Source: Sinorhizobium glycinis
GTDB taxonomy: Bacteria; Pseudomonadota; Alphaproteobacteria; Rhizobiales; Rhizobiaceae
Length of the DNA: 64,000 nucleotides
Assembly: GCF_001651865.1 (NCBI RefSeq)
Contig: NZ_LPUX01000064.1
Span: forward strand, 310,001 to 374,000
Direction of reading: 5' to 3'
A program made the position numbers and the translations under genes. The notes beneath the pieces were generated by a model. That model was not told the origin of the DNA. It made no database searches and saw nothing but the letters and a program-made list of their open reading frames with translations. Shown piece after piece: positions 41,413 to 50,299 of this stretch; positions within the stretch are counted from its first letter, which is position 1; each line of letters begins with the position of its first letter.

Positions 41413-42489
41413 ATGGGACGTGGAGGAAGAGAGCGGAAGGGACAGCCAGGGGCCCGCGCCCTCGACGTGGCGGCGCTCGCCGGCGTTTCGACCGCCACGG
41501 TGTCGCGCGCCTTCAATGCGCCGGAAAAGGTCGCGCCGGAAATTCGCGAAAAGGTGCTGAAGGCCGCGGCCGAGCTCGGCTGGATGCCGCACCCGGCCGG
41601 CGCGGCGCTCGCCAGCCGCCGCACCTGGCTCGCCGGCGTCCTCATCCCGACGCTCGACAACGACGTCTTCGCTTCGCAGGTCGGCGCCTTGCAGACGCGT
41701 CTGTCCGCGGACGGCGTCACGGTGCTGATCGGCTGTTCGAACTACGACGCCGACCAGGCCGCCAACCAGGTCCGCACCATGCTGGCGCGCGGCGTCGAGG
41801 CGTTGGCGGTCGTCGGGGAATCGCACCGGCCCGGCCTGTTCGAGACGATTTCAGCACGCGGCGTCCCCTATGTGGTCACCTATTCGCACCGGCCCGGCTC
41901 CCCTCACCCGAGCGTCGGCTTCGACAATGCCGCCGCCTTCCGGCGCATCGCCCGCCACCTGCTCGATCTCGGCCATCGCGATTTCGGGCTGATCCATCAG
42001 CCGTCGATCGACAACGACCGCGTTGTGGCCCGCATTGAGGGCCTGCGCGCAGCGCTTGCCGAGGAAGGCGTGGCGCTGAGGCCGCCGCATGTGCGCGAGG
42101 GGCCGGCGAGCATCGCCTTCGGCCGAGAGAGCCTGCGCTCGATCATGGAAGCCCCGGGACCGCGTCCGACGGCGGTCGTCTGTGGCAACGACGCGCTGGC
42201 GATCGGCGCGCTCATCGAGGCCCGGGCGCTCGGTATCGGCGTGCCGGAAGAGCTCTCCATCACCGGTTTCGACGACGTGGCGATGGCGGAGCAGACCGAT
42301 CCGCCGCTCACCACCATGCGCGTCGACAATGCCGAGATCGGACGGCGGGCCGCGGACTATCTGCTGGCCTGCCTCGCCGGCCGGCAGCCGCCGCCGCCGC
42401 CGCCGCTCGAAAGCCGCCTGATCCTCAGGGCATCGACCGGTGCCCCTACAGCGCCGCGCGTCTTATCAGACGCGCAAAGGTCGCTGTAG
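41413..42489 (+). CDS. LacI-family transcriptional regulator (TRAP cluster)
   Basis: 358 residues from ATG 41413 (GAGGAGAG upstream; an in-frame ATG at 41350 is less likely). HTH LDVAALAGVSTATVSRAFN near residues 17-35, hinge HPAGAALASRR, and the two-lobe sensor with FDDVAMAEQTDPPLTT near the end. The last 13 residues (from about 346, TAPRVLSDAQRSL) and the stop codon are contributed by a dispersed repeat. It probably represses the divergent TRAP operon and perhaps the hydratase downstream. Confidence 0.9.
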   Translation: MGRGGRERKGQPGARALDVAALAGVSTATVSRAFNAPEKVAPEIREKVLKAAAELGWMPHPAGAALASRRTWLAGVLIPTLDNDVFASQVGALQTRLSADGVTVLIGCSNYDADQAANQVRTMLARGVEALAVVGESHRPGLFETISARGVPYVVTYSHRPGSPHPSVGFDNAAAFRRIARHLLDLGHRDFGLIHQPSIDNDRVVARIEGLRAALAEEGVALRPPHVREGPASIAFGRESLRSIMEAPGPRPTAVVCGNDALAIGALIEARALGIGVPEELSITGFDDVAMAEQTDPPLTTMRVDNAEIGRRAADYLLACLAGRQPPPPPPLESRLILRASTGAPTAPRVLSDAQRSL

Positions 42490-42552
42490 CACTTTGAATT
42501 GCTGCATGTCTTTGTCCCTAAATCGAGTGCGATTCAAGGAGACATGCAGTAG
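42446..42552 (+). repeat. Dispersed rhizobial palindromic repeat, full copy
   Basis: It begins CTACAGCGCCGCGCGTCTT, contains GTCGCTGTAGCACTTTGAAT, and closes with a hairpin TGCATGTCT...AGACATGCA ending GCAGTAG. The first half recurs reversed at 62972-63031 and the second half at 31931-31989. It overlaps the 3' end of the LacI gene. Confidence 0.7.
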
Positions 42553-42598
42553 CCGTACCGCTGCCTGACCCTGTCCCTCCCAACACGGATTGATCGCC

Positions 42599-43360
42599 AT
42601 GCCCGACGCCTCACGCTCCTTCGATCCCGCTGAGCTCGCCCAGCGCCTTGCCGCCGCGAAGGACCGCATTGCCGCCGCGCATCTGCCGGTACCCGCGACC
42701 ATTGCCCAGGCGACCGCCGTGCAGGCCGAGTTCGTCGCGCCCGAGAACGCGCCCGCCGCGGGATACAAGGTCGCCCGTTCGCCCGAAGCCGTCGGCGTCG
42801 CCGGCCGCCTCTCGCCGATTGCGATCCTCGGGCCGGATGCGCAGCCCGTCGCCTTTCGCTGGCGGAAAGGCCTGCGCGTTGAGGCGGAGATCGGCTTCCG
42901 CCTTGCCTTGAGCCTGCCGCCGCGAGAAGCCGGCTACAGCCGGGATGAGGTGATCGCCGCCATCGGCGCGGTCCACCTCGGAATCGAGGTGCTCGACAGC
43001 CGCATCGAGGAAGGCGGCAAGGCACCGTTCCTTCTCTTCCTCGCCGACCGTCTCGGCAATGCCGGCTATGCGCTCGGCCCCGAACTGCCGCGCGATCTTC
43101 TCGACGGCGCGGAGGGGCGGCCGCTCGAAGTGACCCTGGACGGAGCCCCGCTCTTTGCGGGCGAGGCCCACCACCCGGCCGGTGACGTGCTCGCCTGGCT
43201 CGTCGGCTGGGCCAACGAAACCCAAAGGGCGGAGGACACGCTGTCCGCCGGGGAGATCGTCACCACCGGCAGCCTGTGCGGCGCCCTCGAAGTGGGCGCG
43301 CCCGGCACCGTCGACGTGAAGTTCGATGGCAGGTGGAGGCTGCTGGTCCGGTTCGAATAG
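42599..43360 (+). CDS. Fumarylacetoacetate-hydrolase-family protein, 2-oxopent-4-enoate hydratase-like
   Basis: 253 residues from ATG 42599; no strong ribosome site is seen. It has the FAH/MhpD pattern: GYKVARSPEAVGVAG, the metal-ligand Glu region LRVEAEIGFRLA, HLGIEVLDSRIEEG, and the late motif GEIVTTGSLCG. Members hydrate or decarboxylate 2-keto-pentenoates or dehydrate sugar-acid intermediates. With the HpcH aldolase and TRAP genes it would complete a route from an imported acid to pyruvate. Substrate inferred only from context. Confidence 0.85.
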   Translation: MPDASRSFDPAELAQRLAAAKDRIAAAHLPVPATIAQATAVQAEFVAPENAPAAGYKVARSPEAVGVAGRLSPIAILGPDAQPVAFRWRKGLRVEAEIGFRLALSLPPREAGYSRDEVIAAIGAVHLGIEVLDSRIEEGGKAPFLLFLADRLGNAGYALGPELPRDLLDGAEGRPLEVTLDGAPLFAGEAHHPAGDVLAWLVGWANETQRAEDTLSAGEIVTTGSLCGALEVGAPGTVDVKFDGRWRLLVRFE

Positions 43361-43408
43361 CTGGGGCCGATCAAGTTGCAGCGGCGGATTGGCAGTGCGG
43401 ATGCCGAT

Positions 43409-43606
43409 ACCCCCCTCTGCCCTGCCGGGCATCTCCCCCACAAGGGGGGAGATTGGCCAGAAGCAAAGCCCTGCCCGACAGTGAAAAGACAAACGCCGAA
43501 GTCGGCGACTTTCAAGCGTACGCCCTGCATAGTCGATTGAGCGAGACATCGCCGCTTGCCAATCTCCCCCTTTTTGGGGGAGATGCCCGGCAGGGCAGAG
43601 GGGGGT
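43409..43606. repeat. RIME-type palindromic mosaic element, copy 2
   Basis: Arms 43409-43455 (CTGCCGGGCATCTCCCCCAC) and 43559-43606 are reverse complements and flank about 100 bases. This copy carries CCGGGC where the others carry CCGGCC. It fills most of the 320-base gap between the hydratase and crcB. Confidence 0.85.
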
Positions 43607-43680
43607 GCCGCTTTGGGCAATTTGCAAGCTACCCAGCTGATAAGGCAACGAGCCAGATTAGATCTACAACGCCGCACCCT

Positions 43681-44073
43681 TCACGCCGCCTGCCCCGCCG
43701 TCAACAACCGGACGAGCATCAGGCCGGCAAGCAAACCGGCAAGCGAAAGGACCACGGAGGACGCCGCATAGATTGCCGCAGCCGTCCACTCGCCGCGCTC
43801 CCAGAGGCTGATCGTGTCGAGCGAGAAGGCGGAGAAGGTCGTGAACCCGCCGAGAACGCCGGTCGCCAGGAAAAGCCGCACGTCCTGAGGCAGTTCACCG
43901 CGCAAGGCGAGGTACTCGGCAAGCAGGCCCATTGCGAAGGAGCCGGCGACGTTGATCGCCAGGGTGCCAAAGGGGAAAGCGGCATCCAGGGCCTGAGCGG
44001 CGAACTGGTTGACGCCATGGCGCACCGCGCCGCCCAGTCCGGCACCGAGGAATACCAGCAGATAGCCTATCAC
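43681..44073 (-). CDS. crcB: Fluoride ion channel/exporter CrcB (Fluc)
   Basis: 130 residues from a GTG start at 44073, preceded by AGGAGGG; the longer frame to 44298 has no ribosome site. Four membrane helices. Diagnostic motifs: GGAVRHGVNQF, GTLAINVAGSFAMGLL (the pore Asn), and GGFTTFSAFSLDT (the Phe track and sodium-site region). It forms a dual-topology dimer exporting fluoride. No fluoride riboswitch is recognisable upstream. Confidence 0.92.
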   Translation of the reverse strand: MIGYLLVFLGAGLGGAVRHGVNQFAAQALDAAFPFGTLAINVAGSFAMGLLAEYLALRGELPQDVRLFLATGVLGGFTTFSAFSLDTISLWERGEWTAAAIYAASSVVLSLAGLLAGLMLVRLLTAGQAA

Positions 44074-44642
44074 TATGTCTTTCCCTCCTACGACACGGGG
44101 CTCGGACAATAGGGCGACAGACCGCCGCCGACAATCGTCAGGCACGGTAATCTCCGCCGAGGCATGAAGGCTCGTTTCACCGCGGCGCCGATGCGTTTCA
44201 GATCGGAGCACTGGTCCTATCCACTTTCTGCATCGGCCTGTCCACTTTCCGCCGCGATCTGTACTGCCGGCGCTGTACTTAAGCGTTTGTTTACTCAAGG
44301 CGGTTTGGGTGTGATTGCGATAGGAATTGTCACCGCAACCGGCGGACGGTGTTCGGCGGGGTCCCGCGGTGGCGATTCATAGAGGCGATCGGTTGCATCC
44401 GTTCGCTCCAGCGGGATGAGCCCGCGGGACTTCCAACGACCGCATGATTCGAGGAAAGGCTGGCCGCGCTCGGCACGGAGCGCGAAGCGAAAGCTGCGTG
44501 CTCGAATTCTGCGGCTCCGCTGCCGCCTTCGCCGGACGACCCTCCCGTCGCCCGACGTCGAAGCGGCGGAAACGGAGGGAGCGCGACATAGTCTCGACCA
44601 ATGGAGACCCCGGTCTCCGAGTACAGTTCAGAGGTAGTCATA
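44074..44642. other. Long intergenic region upstream of the chemoreceptor and crcB
   Basis: 569 bases with no convincing gene. It contains an inverted repeat GGAGACC-CC-GGTCTCC at 44603-44618, 24 bases before the chemoreceptor GTG. Frames on either strand lack family signatures. Promoters for both divergent genes must lie here, but I cannot place their boxes. Confidence 0.5.
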
Positions 44643-46562
44643 GTGAAACGGCCAAGTGTGAAATTGTCCCTGATCGGCTCCGCCGCCGGGATGGTCCTGA
44701 TAACCGCAGTCATCTCCTGGGTGTCCATCAGTTCGCTGTCCGACATCGACGTGAAGAGCGACGACGTCGTCGACAACTGGATGCCGAGCCTCGAACGTTC
44801 CAAGGAGATGGACACGGCCCTTTCCGACCTGCGGGTATCCTTCAACCGCCATGTTCTTGCGTCCAATGACGAAGAGGAGCGCGCGGCCGAAAAGGCGATC
44901 GAGGAGGAAAAGGTTCATTTGTTCAAGGCGCTCGACGACTATGCGGCGCTTGTGAGCGAGGCAGACGAACAGGCTGAACTCGCGAAGATCAAGAACGCGG
45001 CCGGTGAACTGATCGACGCAGGCGGCAAGATGATCGAGGCTTCGAGGGCAGGCCGGGACGAGGACGCCAAGCAGGTCATTTCCAAACAGATGGCCCCGCG
45101 CTTCGCCGAGATCTCCAAGTCGATCGACACGATCGTCGGCATCAACAAGGAGGGTGCGGCCCGGGCCGGCGCAAACATACAACAGCTCCTCGAGAATGCC
45201 CTGCGCATGATCTATGTCCTTTGCGGCATCGCTCTTCTCGTCGGAACGGGCGCAATCGTGTTTGCCGTGGCCGGTATCGCGAACCCCATCGCCCGCATCA
45301 CCGCCGCAATGCGCAACCTCGCTGCCGGCGACTCGGCAACCGGGATTCCCTTCGCCGGCCGCCAGGACGAGATCGGCGCGATGGCCGAGGCCGTCGAGGT
45401 GTTCCGCCAGAACGCGCTCGCCAATCTGCGCCTTGAAGAGGAAGCGTCGCAGGCCCGCAGCCGCCAGGAGACCGAGCGCGCCGAGGTGCAACGGCGCAGC
45501 GAGCGCGAGGCCGAGCAGCTGCGCTTCGCCTCGGACAATCTCGCCGCCGGGCTGAAGCGGCTTGCGGCCGGCGACCTCGCCTTCCAGCTCAACGACGCCT
45601 TCGCACCGGACTTCGAGCCGCTGCGCCAGGACTTCAACCAGTCGGTCCGCCAGCTCGGCACGGCCATGTCCTCGATCGCCGAAAGCATCGGCACGATGGA
45701 CAACGGCACCCGCGAGATCGCCTCCGGCGCCCAGGACCTCGCCAAGCGCACCGAACAGCAGGCCGCCTCGCTCGAAGAGACCGCCGCCGCCCTCGACGAG
45801 ATCACCGCCAATGTCGGTTCCTCGACGAAGCTGACCGAGGAGGCCCGCACCGTCGCGACCCAGGCCAACCAAAGTGCCGCCAAATCGGCCGAGGTGGTCT
45901 CCCATGCCGAGGAGGCGATGCGCCGCATCGAGGAGAGTTCGCAGCAGATCTCCAACATCATCGGCGTCATCGACGAGATCGCCTTCCAGACCAACCTCCT
46001 GGCGCTGAATGCCGGCGTCGAGGCGGCCCGCGCTGGCGATGCCGGCAAGGGCTTCGCGGTCGTCGCCCAGGAGGTGCGCGAGCTCGCCCAGCGCTCCGCG
46101 CAAGCCGCCAAGGAGATCAAGGGGCTGATCCAGAATTCGACGACCGAGGTCGAAAGCGGCGTCAAGCTGGTTCGCGATACCGGCGAGGCGCTCAACGTGA
46201 TCGGCGGCTTCATCGGCCAGATCAACAGCCACATGAATTCGATCGCGGTTTCAGCCAAGGAGCAGTCGACCGGCCTTGCCGAGATCAACACCGCGGTGAA
46301 CGCGATGGACCAGAGCACCCAGCAGAATGCGGCGATGGTGGAAGAATCGACCGCCGCGGCTGCGAGCCTCGCCCAGGAAGCGGCGAAGCTGCGCGACCTC
46401 GTCGCCCGCTTCAAGATCGAAGGGGTTTCCGGCCCGCGTGCCGCCGGCGAGACGGCGAAGCCCGTCGCCTCCCCGGCCCGGGCGCTCGGCGGCCGCATCG
46501 CCCGCGCCTTCGGCGGCAAGGCGGCAACCGCCGCTGCCGTCGACGAATGGGAGGAGTTCTAG
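44643..46562 (+). CDS. Methyl-accepting chemotaxis protein
   Basis: 639 residues from GTG 44643 (GAGGTAG upstream); ATG 44601 would add 14 residues before the usual [11 protein letters not shown] start. TM1 about 8-28, a four-helix periplasmic bundle to 188, TM2 189-212, HAMP 212-265, a second HAMP-like segment near 310-350, then the signalling coiled coil, whose conserved hairpin tip ([21 protein letters not shown]) is near 445-465. The protein ends in EWEEF, fitting the x-W-x-x-F docking pentapeptide for CheR/CheB. Ligand unknown. Confidence 0.92.
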   Translation: MKRPSVKLSLIGSAAGMVLITAVISWVSISSLSDIDVKSDDVVDNWMPSLERSKEMDTALSDLRVSFNRHVLASNDEEERAAEKAIEEEKVHLFKALDDYAALVSEADEQAELAKIKNAAGELIDAGGKMIEASRAGRDEDAKQVISKQMAPRFAEISKSIDTIVGINKEGAARAGANIQQLLENALRMIYVLCGIALLVGTGAIVFAVAGIANPIARITAAMRNLAAGDSATGIPFAGRQDEIGAMAEAVEVFRQNALANLRLEEEASQARSRQETERAEVQRRSEREAEQLRFASDNLAAGLKRLAAGDLAFQLNDAFAPDFEPLRQDFNQSVRQLGTAMSSIAESIGTMDNGTREIASGAQDLAKRTEQQAASLEETAAALDEITANVGSSTKLTEEARTVATQANQSAAKSAEVVSHAEEAMRRIEESSQQISNIIGVIDEIAFQTNLLALNAGVEAARAGDAGKGFAVVAQEVRELAQRSAQAAKEIKGLIQNSTTEVESGVKLVRDTGEALNVIGGFIGQINSHMNSIAVSAKEQSTGLAEINTAVNAMDQSTQQNAAMVEESTAAAASLAQEAAKLRDLVARFKIEGVSGPRAAGETAKPVASPARALGGRIARAFGGKAATAAAVDEWEEF

Positions 46563-46621
46563 GCTTTTCCCTGGGATGGGAGTTCGCCCACCGCCGTTCC
46601 AACAATGCATGGAATTCCTGA

Positions 46622-46801
46622 ATGTCGAATATCGCTGTTTTTCCACCCAGAACGTCCGAGGACCGGGCCCGCGCGGCCGATCTGCAGGACGCCAGGGACC
46701 GCATGCTCTCAGTCGCCGCCGAACTCGACCGCATCGTCAAGGCATTGTCACAGGAAGGCTTGCGGGCGGCCTGCGAACAGGCGGCAAGAACCGGTACCTG
46801 A
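46622..46801 (+). CDS. Small hypothetical protein after the chemoreceptor
   Basis: 59 residues: MSNIAVFPPRTSEDRARAAD, then a long amphipathic helix (LQDARDRMLSVAAELDRIVKAL) and a short Ala-rich tail. It lies 59 bases after the chemoreceptor stop and 28 bases before the GGDEF-EAL start, on the same strand. Base composition by codon position looks coding. No family recognised; it could be a small helical partner of the chemoreceptor. Confidence 0.5.
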   Translation: MSNIAVFPPRTSEDRARAADLQDARDRMLSVAAELDRIVKALSQEGLRAACEQAARTGT

Positions 46802-46829
46802 TGGCAGGATCGGCGGGGGAGGAACAAAG

Positions 46830-48956
46830 GTGCGAGCGGGACGGGCTGACGAGATGATTGGAAAACCGCCGAGCAAGCCTCGGCAATCCGTCGAGAACTA
46901 TATTCGATCGATCGGCCGGCATTACCTCCAAGCCGTCATCGTGATGACGCTGCTGATCGCCGCCACCTACCTGACCATGGTGGTCGCCCTTGACCGCCAT
47001 TCGCTCCAGCAGAAGATCAGCTTTCTGACCAGCAACCAGTTCATCCGGTTCCAGCAGCTCGCCAGCCAGACGCGGGCGCTGATGCGGGCTTCGGCCGATC
47101 CCACCCTGCCGGAATACATCACCAGCCCGATGCGCGACGATATCCATCGGGCGATCGGCGATATCCATGCGATGAGCGCCGAGTTGCACGAACTGCATCA
47201 AAGCATCGGCGGCAATCTCCTGGAGCGGCTCAACCCGCGCGACGAGGTCTCGGAGCAGTTGCGTCTCGAGCTCTATGCGCGGCTGGAAGACTTTCTGGAG
47301 CGGGCCACGCGGATCGCCAATGCCACGACCGAGGACCGCCGGCAGCGCTATTCCTTCTGGGGCCCGATCGACTTCGCCGTCGCGGCCGACGGCATGCTCA
47401 TGCGCCAGTTCGCCGAACTGATCCGCCACGTGCATGATCGCAGCGGCGTCAGCATTGACAACGCCAAGCTGATCAGCACGGGTCTCCTCGCGCTGATCGC
47501 CGCCACCGTGATCCTGGCGAGCATCCTTCTGTTCGGCCCGCTCTTGAAGAAGCTGCGCAACGAACATCGCCGGACGATGGCTTTCGAGAAGCGGCTGACG
47601 CTTCTCGCCCACACCGACGCCCTGACCGGCCTCAACAACCGCTCTTCCTTCAACGCCGCGCTCGGCAATCTCTTTGGCGAGCTGGAGCGGACCGGCAGCG
47701 GCTTCTCCATGCTGCTTGTCGACCTCGACCGCTTCAAGAGCATCAATGACGGTCTCGGCCATCCGGCGGGCGATGCGGTGCTGCGCCACGTCGCCCGCGC
47801 CCTTCAAAAGACGGCGCGAGCGAGCGACGTCATAGCCCGGCTCGGCGGCGACGAGTTCGCCGTGCTCCTGCCGGGTATCCGCGATGCTTCCGTGCTCGAC
47901 GCGGCTGCCGAGCGGGCGATCGAGGCAATCGCCGCTGAAATTCCCTTCGAGGATCGCATGCTGCAGGTCTCCGCCAGCATCGGCGGCGCCGTCGTGCCCG
48001 ATCACGCCGTGGACGAGGCCGGATTGATGCGCATCGTCGATCTTGCGCTCTACACGGCGAAGGGCAGCCGCAGCACGACCGTCATATTCGACGAAACGGC
48101 GCTGGCACGGCGGCTCGAAGAGAACCAGCTCTCGCTCGCCCTCGTGCTTGCGGCCGATCGCAACGAATTCGTCGTACACTACCAGCAGAAGGTCGATCTG
48201 CCGACCGGGGCGCATCTGGGCTTCGAAGCTCTGGTGCGATGGCAGCATCCCGAGCTCGGCTTGCTTGCGCCCGGCCGCTTCCTGCCGTTGATGGAAGGAA
48301 CGCAGCTCATCCGCGGCATGACCCGCGCCGTCATCGCCGCGGTCGGCCGCGACCTCAAGGCCTGGAAGGCCGCCGGGCTTACTCCCGGCCCCGTATCGAT
48401 CAACCTGCCCGAGACCCTGCTCGTCGGCGACGAAGGCTACGAGTTCTTTGCAGGCACGATTCGGGAGAACGGCCTGGAATGGCGGGATTTCGCGGTGGAG
48501 ATCACCGAGGACGTCTTCCTCAATCGCTCGGCCGATCAGATTCTTGCGACAGTGGCGCGCTTCCATAAGCACGGTGTTTCGATCTCGCTCGACGATTTCG
48601 GCACCGGCTTTGCCTCGCTCGTCCACCTGCGCGATTTCCCCTTCGACGAATTGAAGATCGACCGGAGCTTCGTCGACGGCATAGGCAGGGACGCCCGCAG
48701 CGAGCAGATCATCCGCGCCATGATCCACCTCGCTCAGAGCCTCGGCAAGCGCTGCGTCGCCGAAGGCATCGAGACGGAAGGGCAACGGCGCTTCCTGAAG
48801 GACGCCGGTTGCGACGTCGGCCAGGGATACCATTTCGCCAGGCCGGAGCCGGCCGCCCTTGCAGGCAAGCGGCTGCCGCGACAGGCAGCCGCGATCGACC
48901 GGCACACGGCCGCCGGGGCCCCTGCAGCGTCCCGGCGGCGGCTCGCCCTGCGATAA
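46830..48956 (+). CDS. Membrane GGDEF-EAL protein, second copy of this type
   Basis: 708 residues from GTG 46830, chosen because GGGGGAGG lies seven bases upstream; ATG 46854 has no such site. TM1 is near 40-62, a helical periplasmic region extends to about 210, TM2 is near 215-237, GGDEF about 255-420 and EAL about 430-690. GGDEF is intact, with RASD as I-site five residues earlier. EAL motifs FEALVRW, NLPE, EITE, DDFGTGFAS, KIDRS and EGIE are all present. Unlike the protein at 28767 it has no PAS domain. A binding-protein gene follows 19 bases downstream. Confidence 0.92.
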   Translation: MRAGRADEMIGKPPSKPRQSVENYIRSIGRHYLQAVIVMTLLIAATYLTMVVALDRHSLQQKISFLTSNQFIRFQQLASQTRALMRASADPTLPEYITSPMRDDIHRAIGDIHAMSAELHELHQSIGGNLLERLNPRDEVSEQLRLELYARLEDFLERATRIANATTEDRRQRYSFWGPIDFAVAADGMLMRQFAELIRHVHDRSGVSIDNAKLISTGLLALIAATVILASILLFGPLLKKLRNEHRRTMAFEKRLTLLAHTDALTGLNNRSSFNAALGNLFGELERTGSGFSMLLVDLDRFKSINDGLGHPAGDAVLRHVARALQKTARASDVIARLGGDEFAVLLPGIRDASVLDAAAERAIEAIAAEIPFEDRMLQVSASIGGAVVPDHAVDEAGLMRIVDLALYTAKGSRSTTVIFDETALARRLEENQLSLALVLAADRNEFVVHYQQKVDLPTGAHLGFEALVRWQHPELGLLAPGRFLPLMEGTQLIRGMTRAVIAAVGRDLKAWKAAGLTPGPVSINLPETLLVGDEGYEFFAGTIRENGLEWRDFAVEITEDVFLNRSADQILATVARFHKHGVSISLDDFGTGFASLVHLRDFPFDELKIDRSFVDGIGRDARSEQIIRAMIHLAQSLGKRCVAEGIETEGQRRFLKDAGCDVGQGYHFARPEPAALAGKRLPRQAAAIDRHTAAGAPAASRRRLALR

Positions 48957-48975
48957 CCGTTTCAAGGAGGAGATT

Positions 48976-50223
48976 GTGACAAGAAAATTCAAGGGAGCCT
49001 GCCTGGCGGCGGCCCTGCTCGCGGCGAGTTCACACCCGCCTTTGGCCGCCGATCACCGCGGCACAGTCGATGTCGTGCATTTCTGGATTTCACAGAGCGA
49101 GTCGGCGGCGCTTGACGTGTTGCGAAAGGCGTGGGCCGAGGCCGGCCATGAGTGGATCGACCTGCCGGCAGAAAACAAGGTGGCGGTACAGAGAATCGTC
49201 AGCGATCGCATCGCCAACGGCTACGCGCCCGCCGTCATGCAATGGAATGCCAACGAAGGCTCCCGCGAGCTGCCGGAAATGGGGATCGTGCTCGACATCG
49301 AAGAGGTCGCGACGGCGGATGGCTGGCGTCGCGTCCTGCCGGCAACCGTGCTCGATCGCATCACCTACAAGGACAAGGTGTTCTTCGCGCCGACCAACAT
49401 CCATGCGGAGAACTGGCTGTGGACCAGCGAAACCGTCTTCCGTGAGGTCGGCTTGAAGGCGCCTGAAACCTGGGACGAGATCTTCGCCGCCGCCGACAGG
49501 ATCAGGGCGGCCGGCCATCTGCCCATAGCGCTCGGCGATGGCCCGTGGGAGGTCTCCCTGATCTTCAACGGCATCCTCTATTCCAAGGTCGGCGCCGAGG
49601 GCTACACCCGGATCATCCGCGGCGATCCGGCGCTGGTCAGAGATCCGCGCATGGCCGAGGCGCTCGACATGCTGCGGCGTCTGTCGCGCTATGCGGAACC
49701 GGCTTCGGCCCGCCAGCGCAAGACCTGGGCAGACGCCACCGTCGCTGTCGGCAGCGGCAAGGCGGGCATGCAGTTCATGGGAGACTGGGCCAAGGGCGAG
49801 CTGGTGGCGCGAGGCTACGCCGTCGACAAGGACTTCGGCTGCAGCCTGATACCAGGCACGGAGATCGCCTATTTCATGGTCATCGATGCCTTTGCCTTCC
49901 CGCTGACCAACCGCGAGGACGCCGGCGAGGCGCAGCGCGCCTTCGCGCGCATGGTGCTCGATCGCGACAACCAGGTCGCCTTCAGCCGTCTCAAGGGCTC
50001 GCTGCCGGTCCGTACCGACGTCGATCCGAGCGGGCTCGACCGCTGCGGCAGGCTGGGCCTCGAGAAGATCGTCCAGAAAAGCGGCGTCAGCGCCCAGTCG
50101 ATGGCCATGCCCGCGCAGATGTCGGAGGGCTGGATCGGGGTGCTGGCGGCGTTCTTCAACGACCAAGCCATGTCCGTCGAGACCGCCCAGCGGCGCCTCT
50201 ATGACATCGTCAACCGCCAATGA
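48976..50223 (+). CDS. Orphan sugar-type periplasmic binding protein (family 1), paired with GGDEF-EAL
   Basis: 415 residues from GTG 48976 after AAGGAGGAG. The signal peptide ends near residue 24 (PPLAA). The mature part is a family-1 (MalE/UgpB-like) solute-binding protein: VDVVHFWISQSESAALDVLRKAW, KVFFAPTNIHAENWLW, GSGKAGMQFMGDWAKGEL. No permease or ATPase follows; the next gene is a LysR regulator. Cotranscription with a membrane GGDEF-EAL protein suggests ligand sensing rather than uptake. Ligand unknown. Confidence 0.88.
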   Translation: MTRKFKGACLAAALLAASSHPPLAADHRGTVDVVHFWISQSESAALDVLRKAWAEAGHEWIDLPAENKVAVQRIVSDRIANGYAPAVMQWNANEGSRELPEMGIVLDIEEVATADGWRRVLPATVLDRITYKDKVFFAPTNIHAENWLWTSETVFREVGLKAPETWDEIFAAADRIRAAGHLPIALGDGPWEVSLIFNGILYSKVGAEGYTRIIRGDPALVRDPRMAEALDMLRRLSRYAEPASARQRKTWADATVAVGSGKAGMQFMGDWAKGELVARGYAVDKDFGCSLIPGTEIAYFMVIDAFAFPLTNREDAGEAQRAFARMVLDRDNQVAFSRLKGSLPVRTDVDPSGLDRCGRLGLEKIVQKSGVSAQSMAMPAQMSEGWIGVLAAFFNDQAMSVETAQRRLYDIVNRQ

Positions 50224-50299
50224 GGGAGCGAACATAGCAACTTGTTTCTGCGGCGCCTGAAACTTACCAATAGGGTCGTTGGAGGCGTTGGGAGGCGTC

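Noticed and set aside
43409..43606. RIME arms as insertion-sequence ends or a CRISPR-like array
   Set aside because: No transposase frame lies between the arms, and each copy has only two inverted arms, not regularly spaced direct repeats.
44074..44180. Fluoride riboswitch upstream of crcB
   Set aside because: The leader has a GGCGGAG stretch and a CGCCCTA stretch on the minus strand, but the conserved core and pseudoknot order of the fluoride motif could not be aligned.
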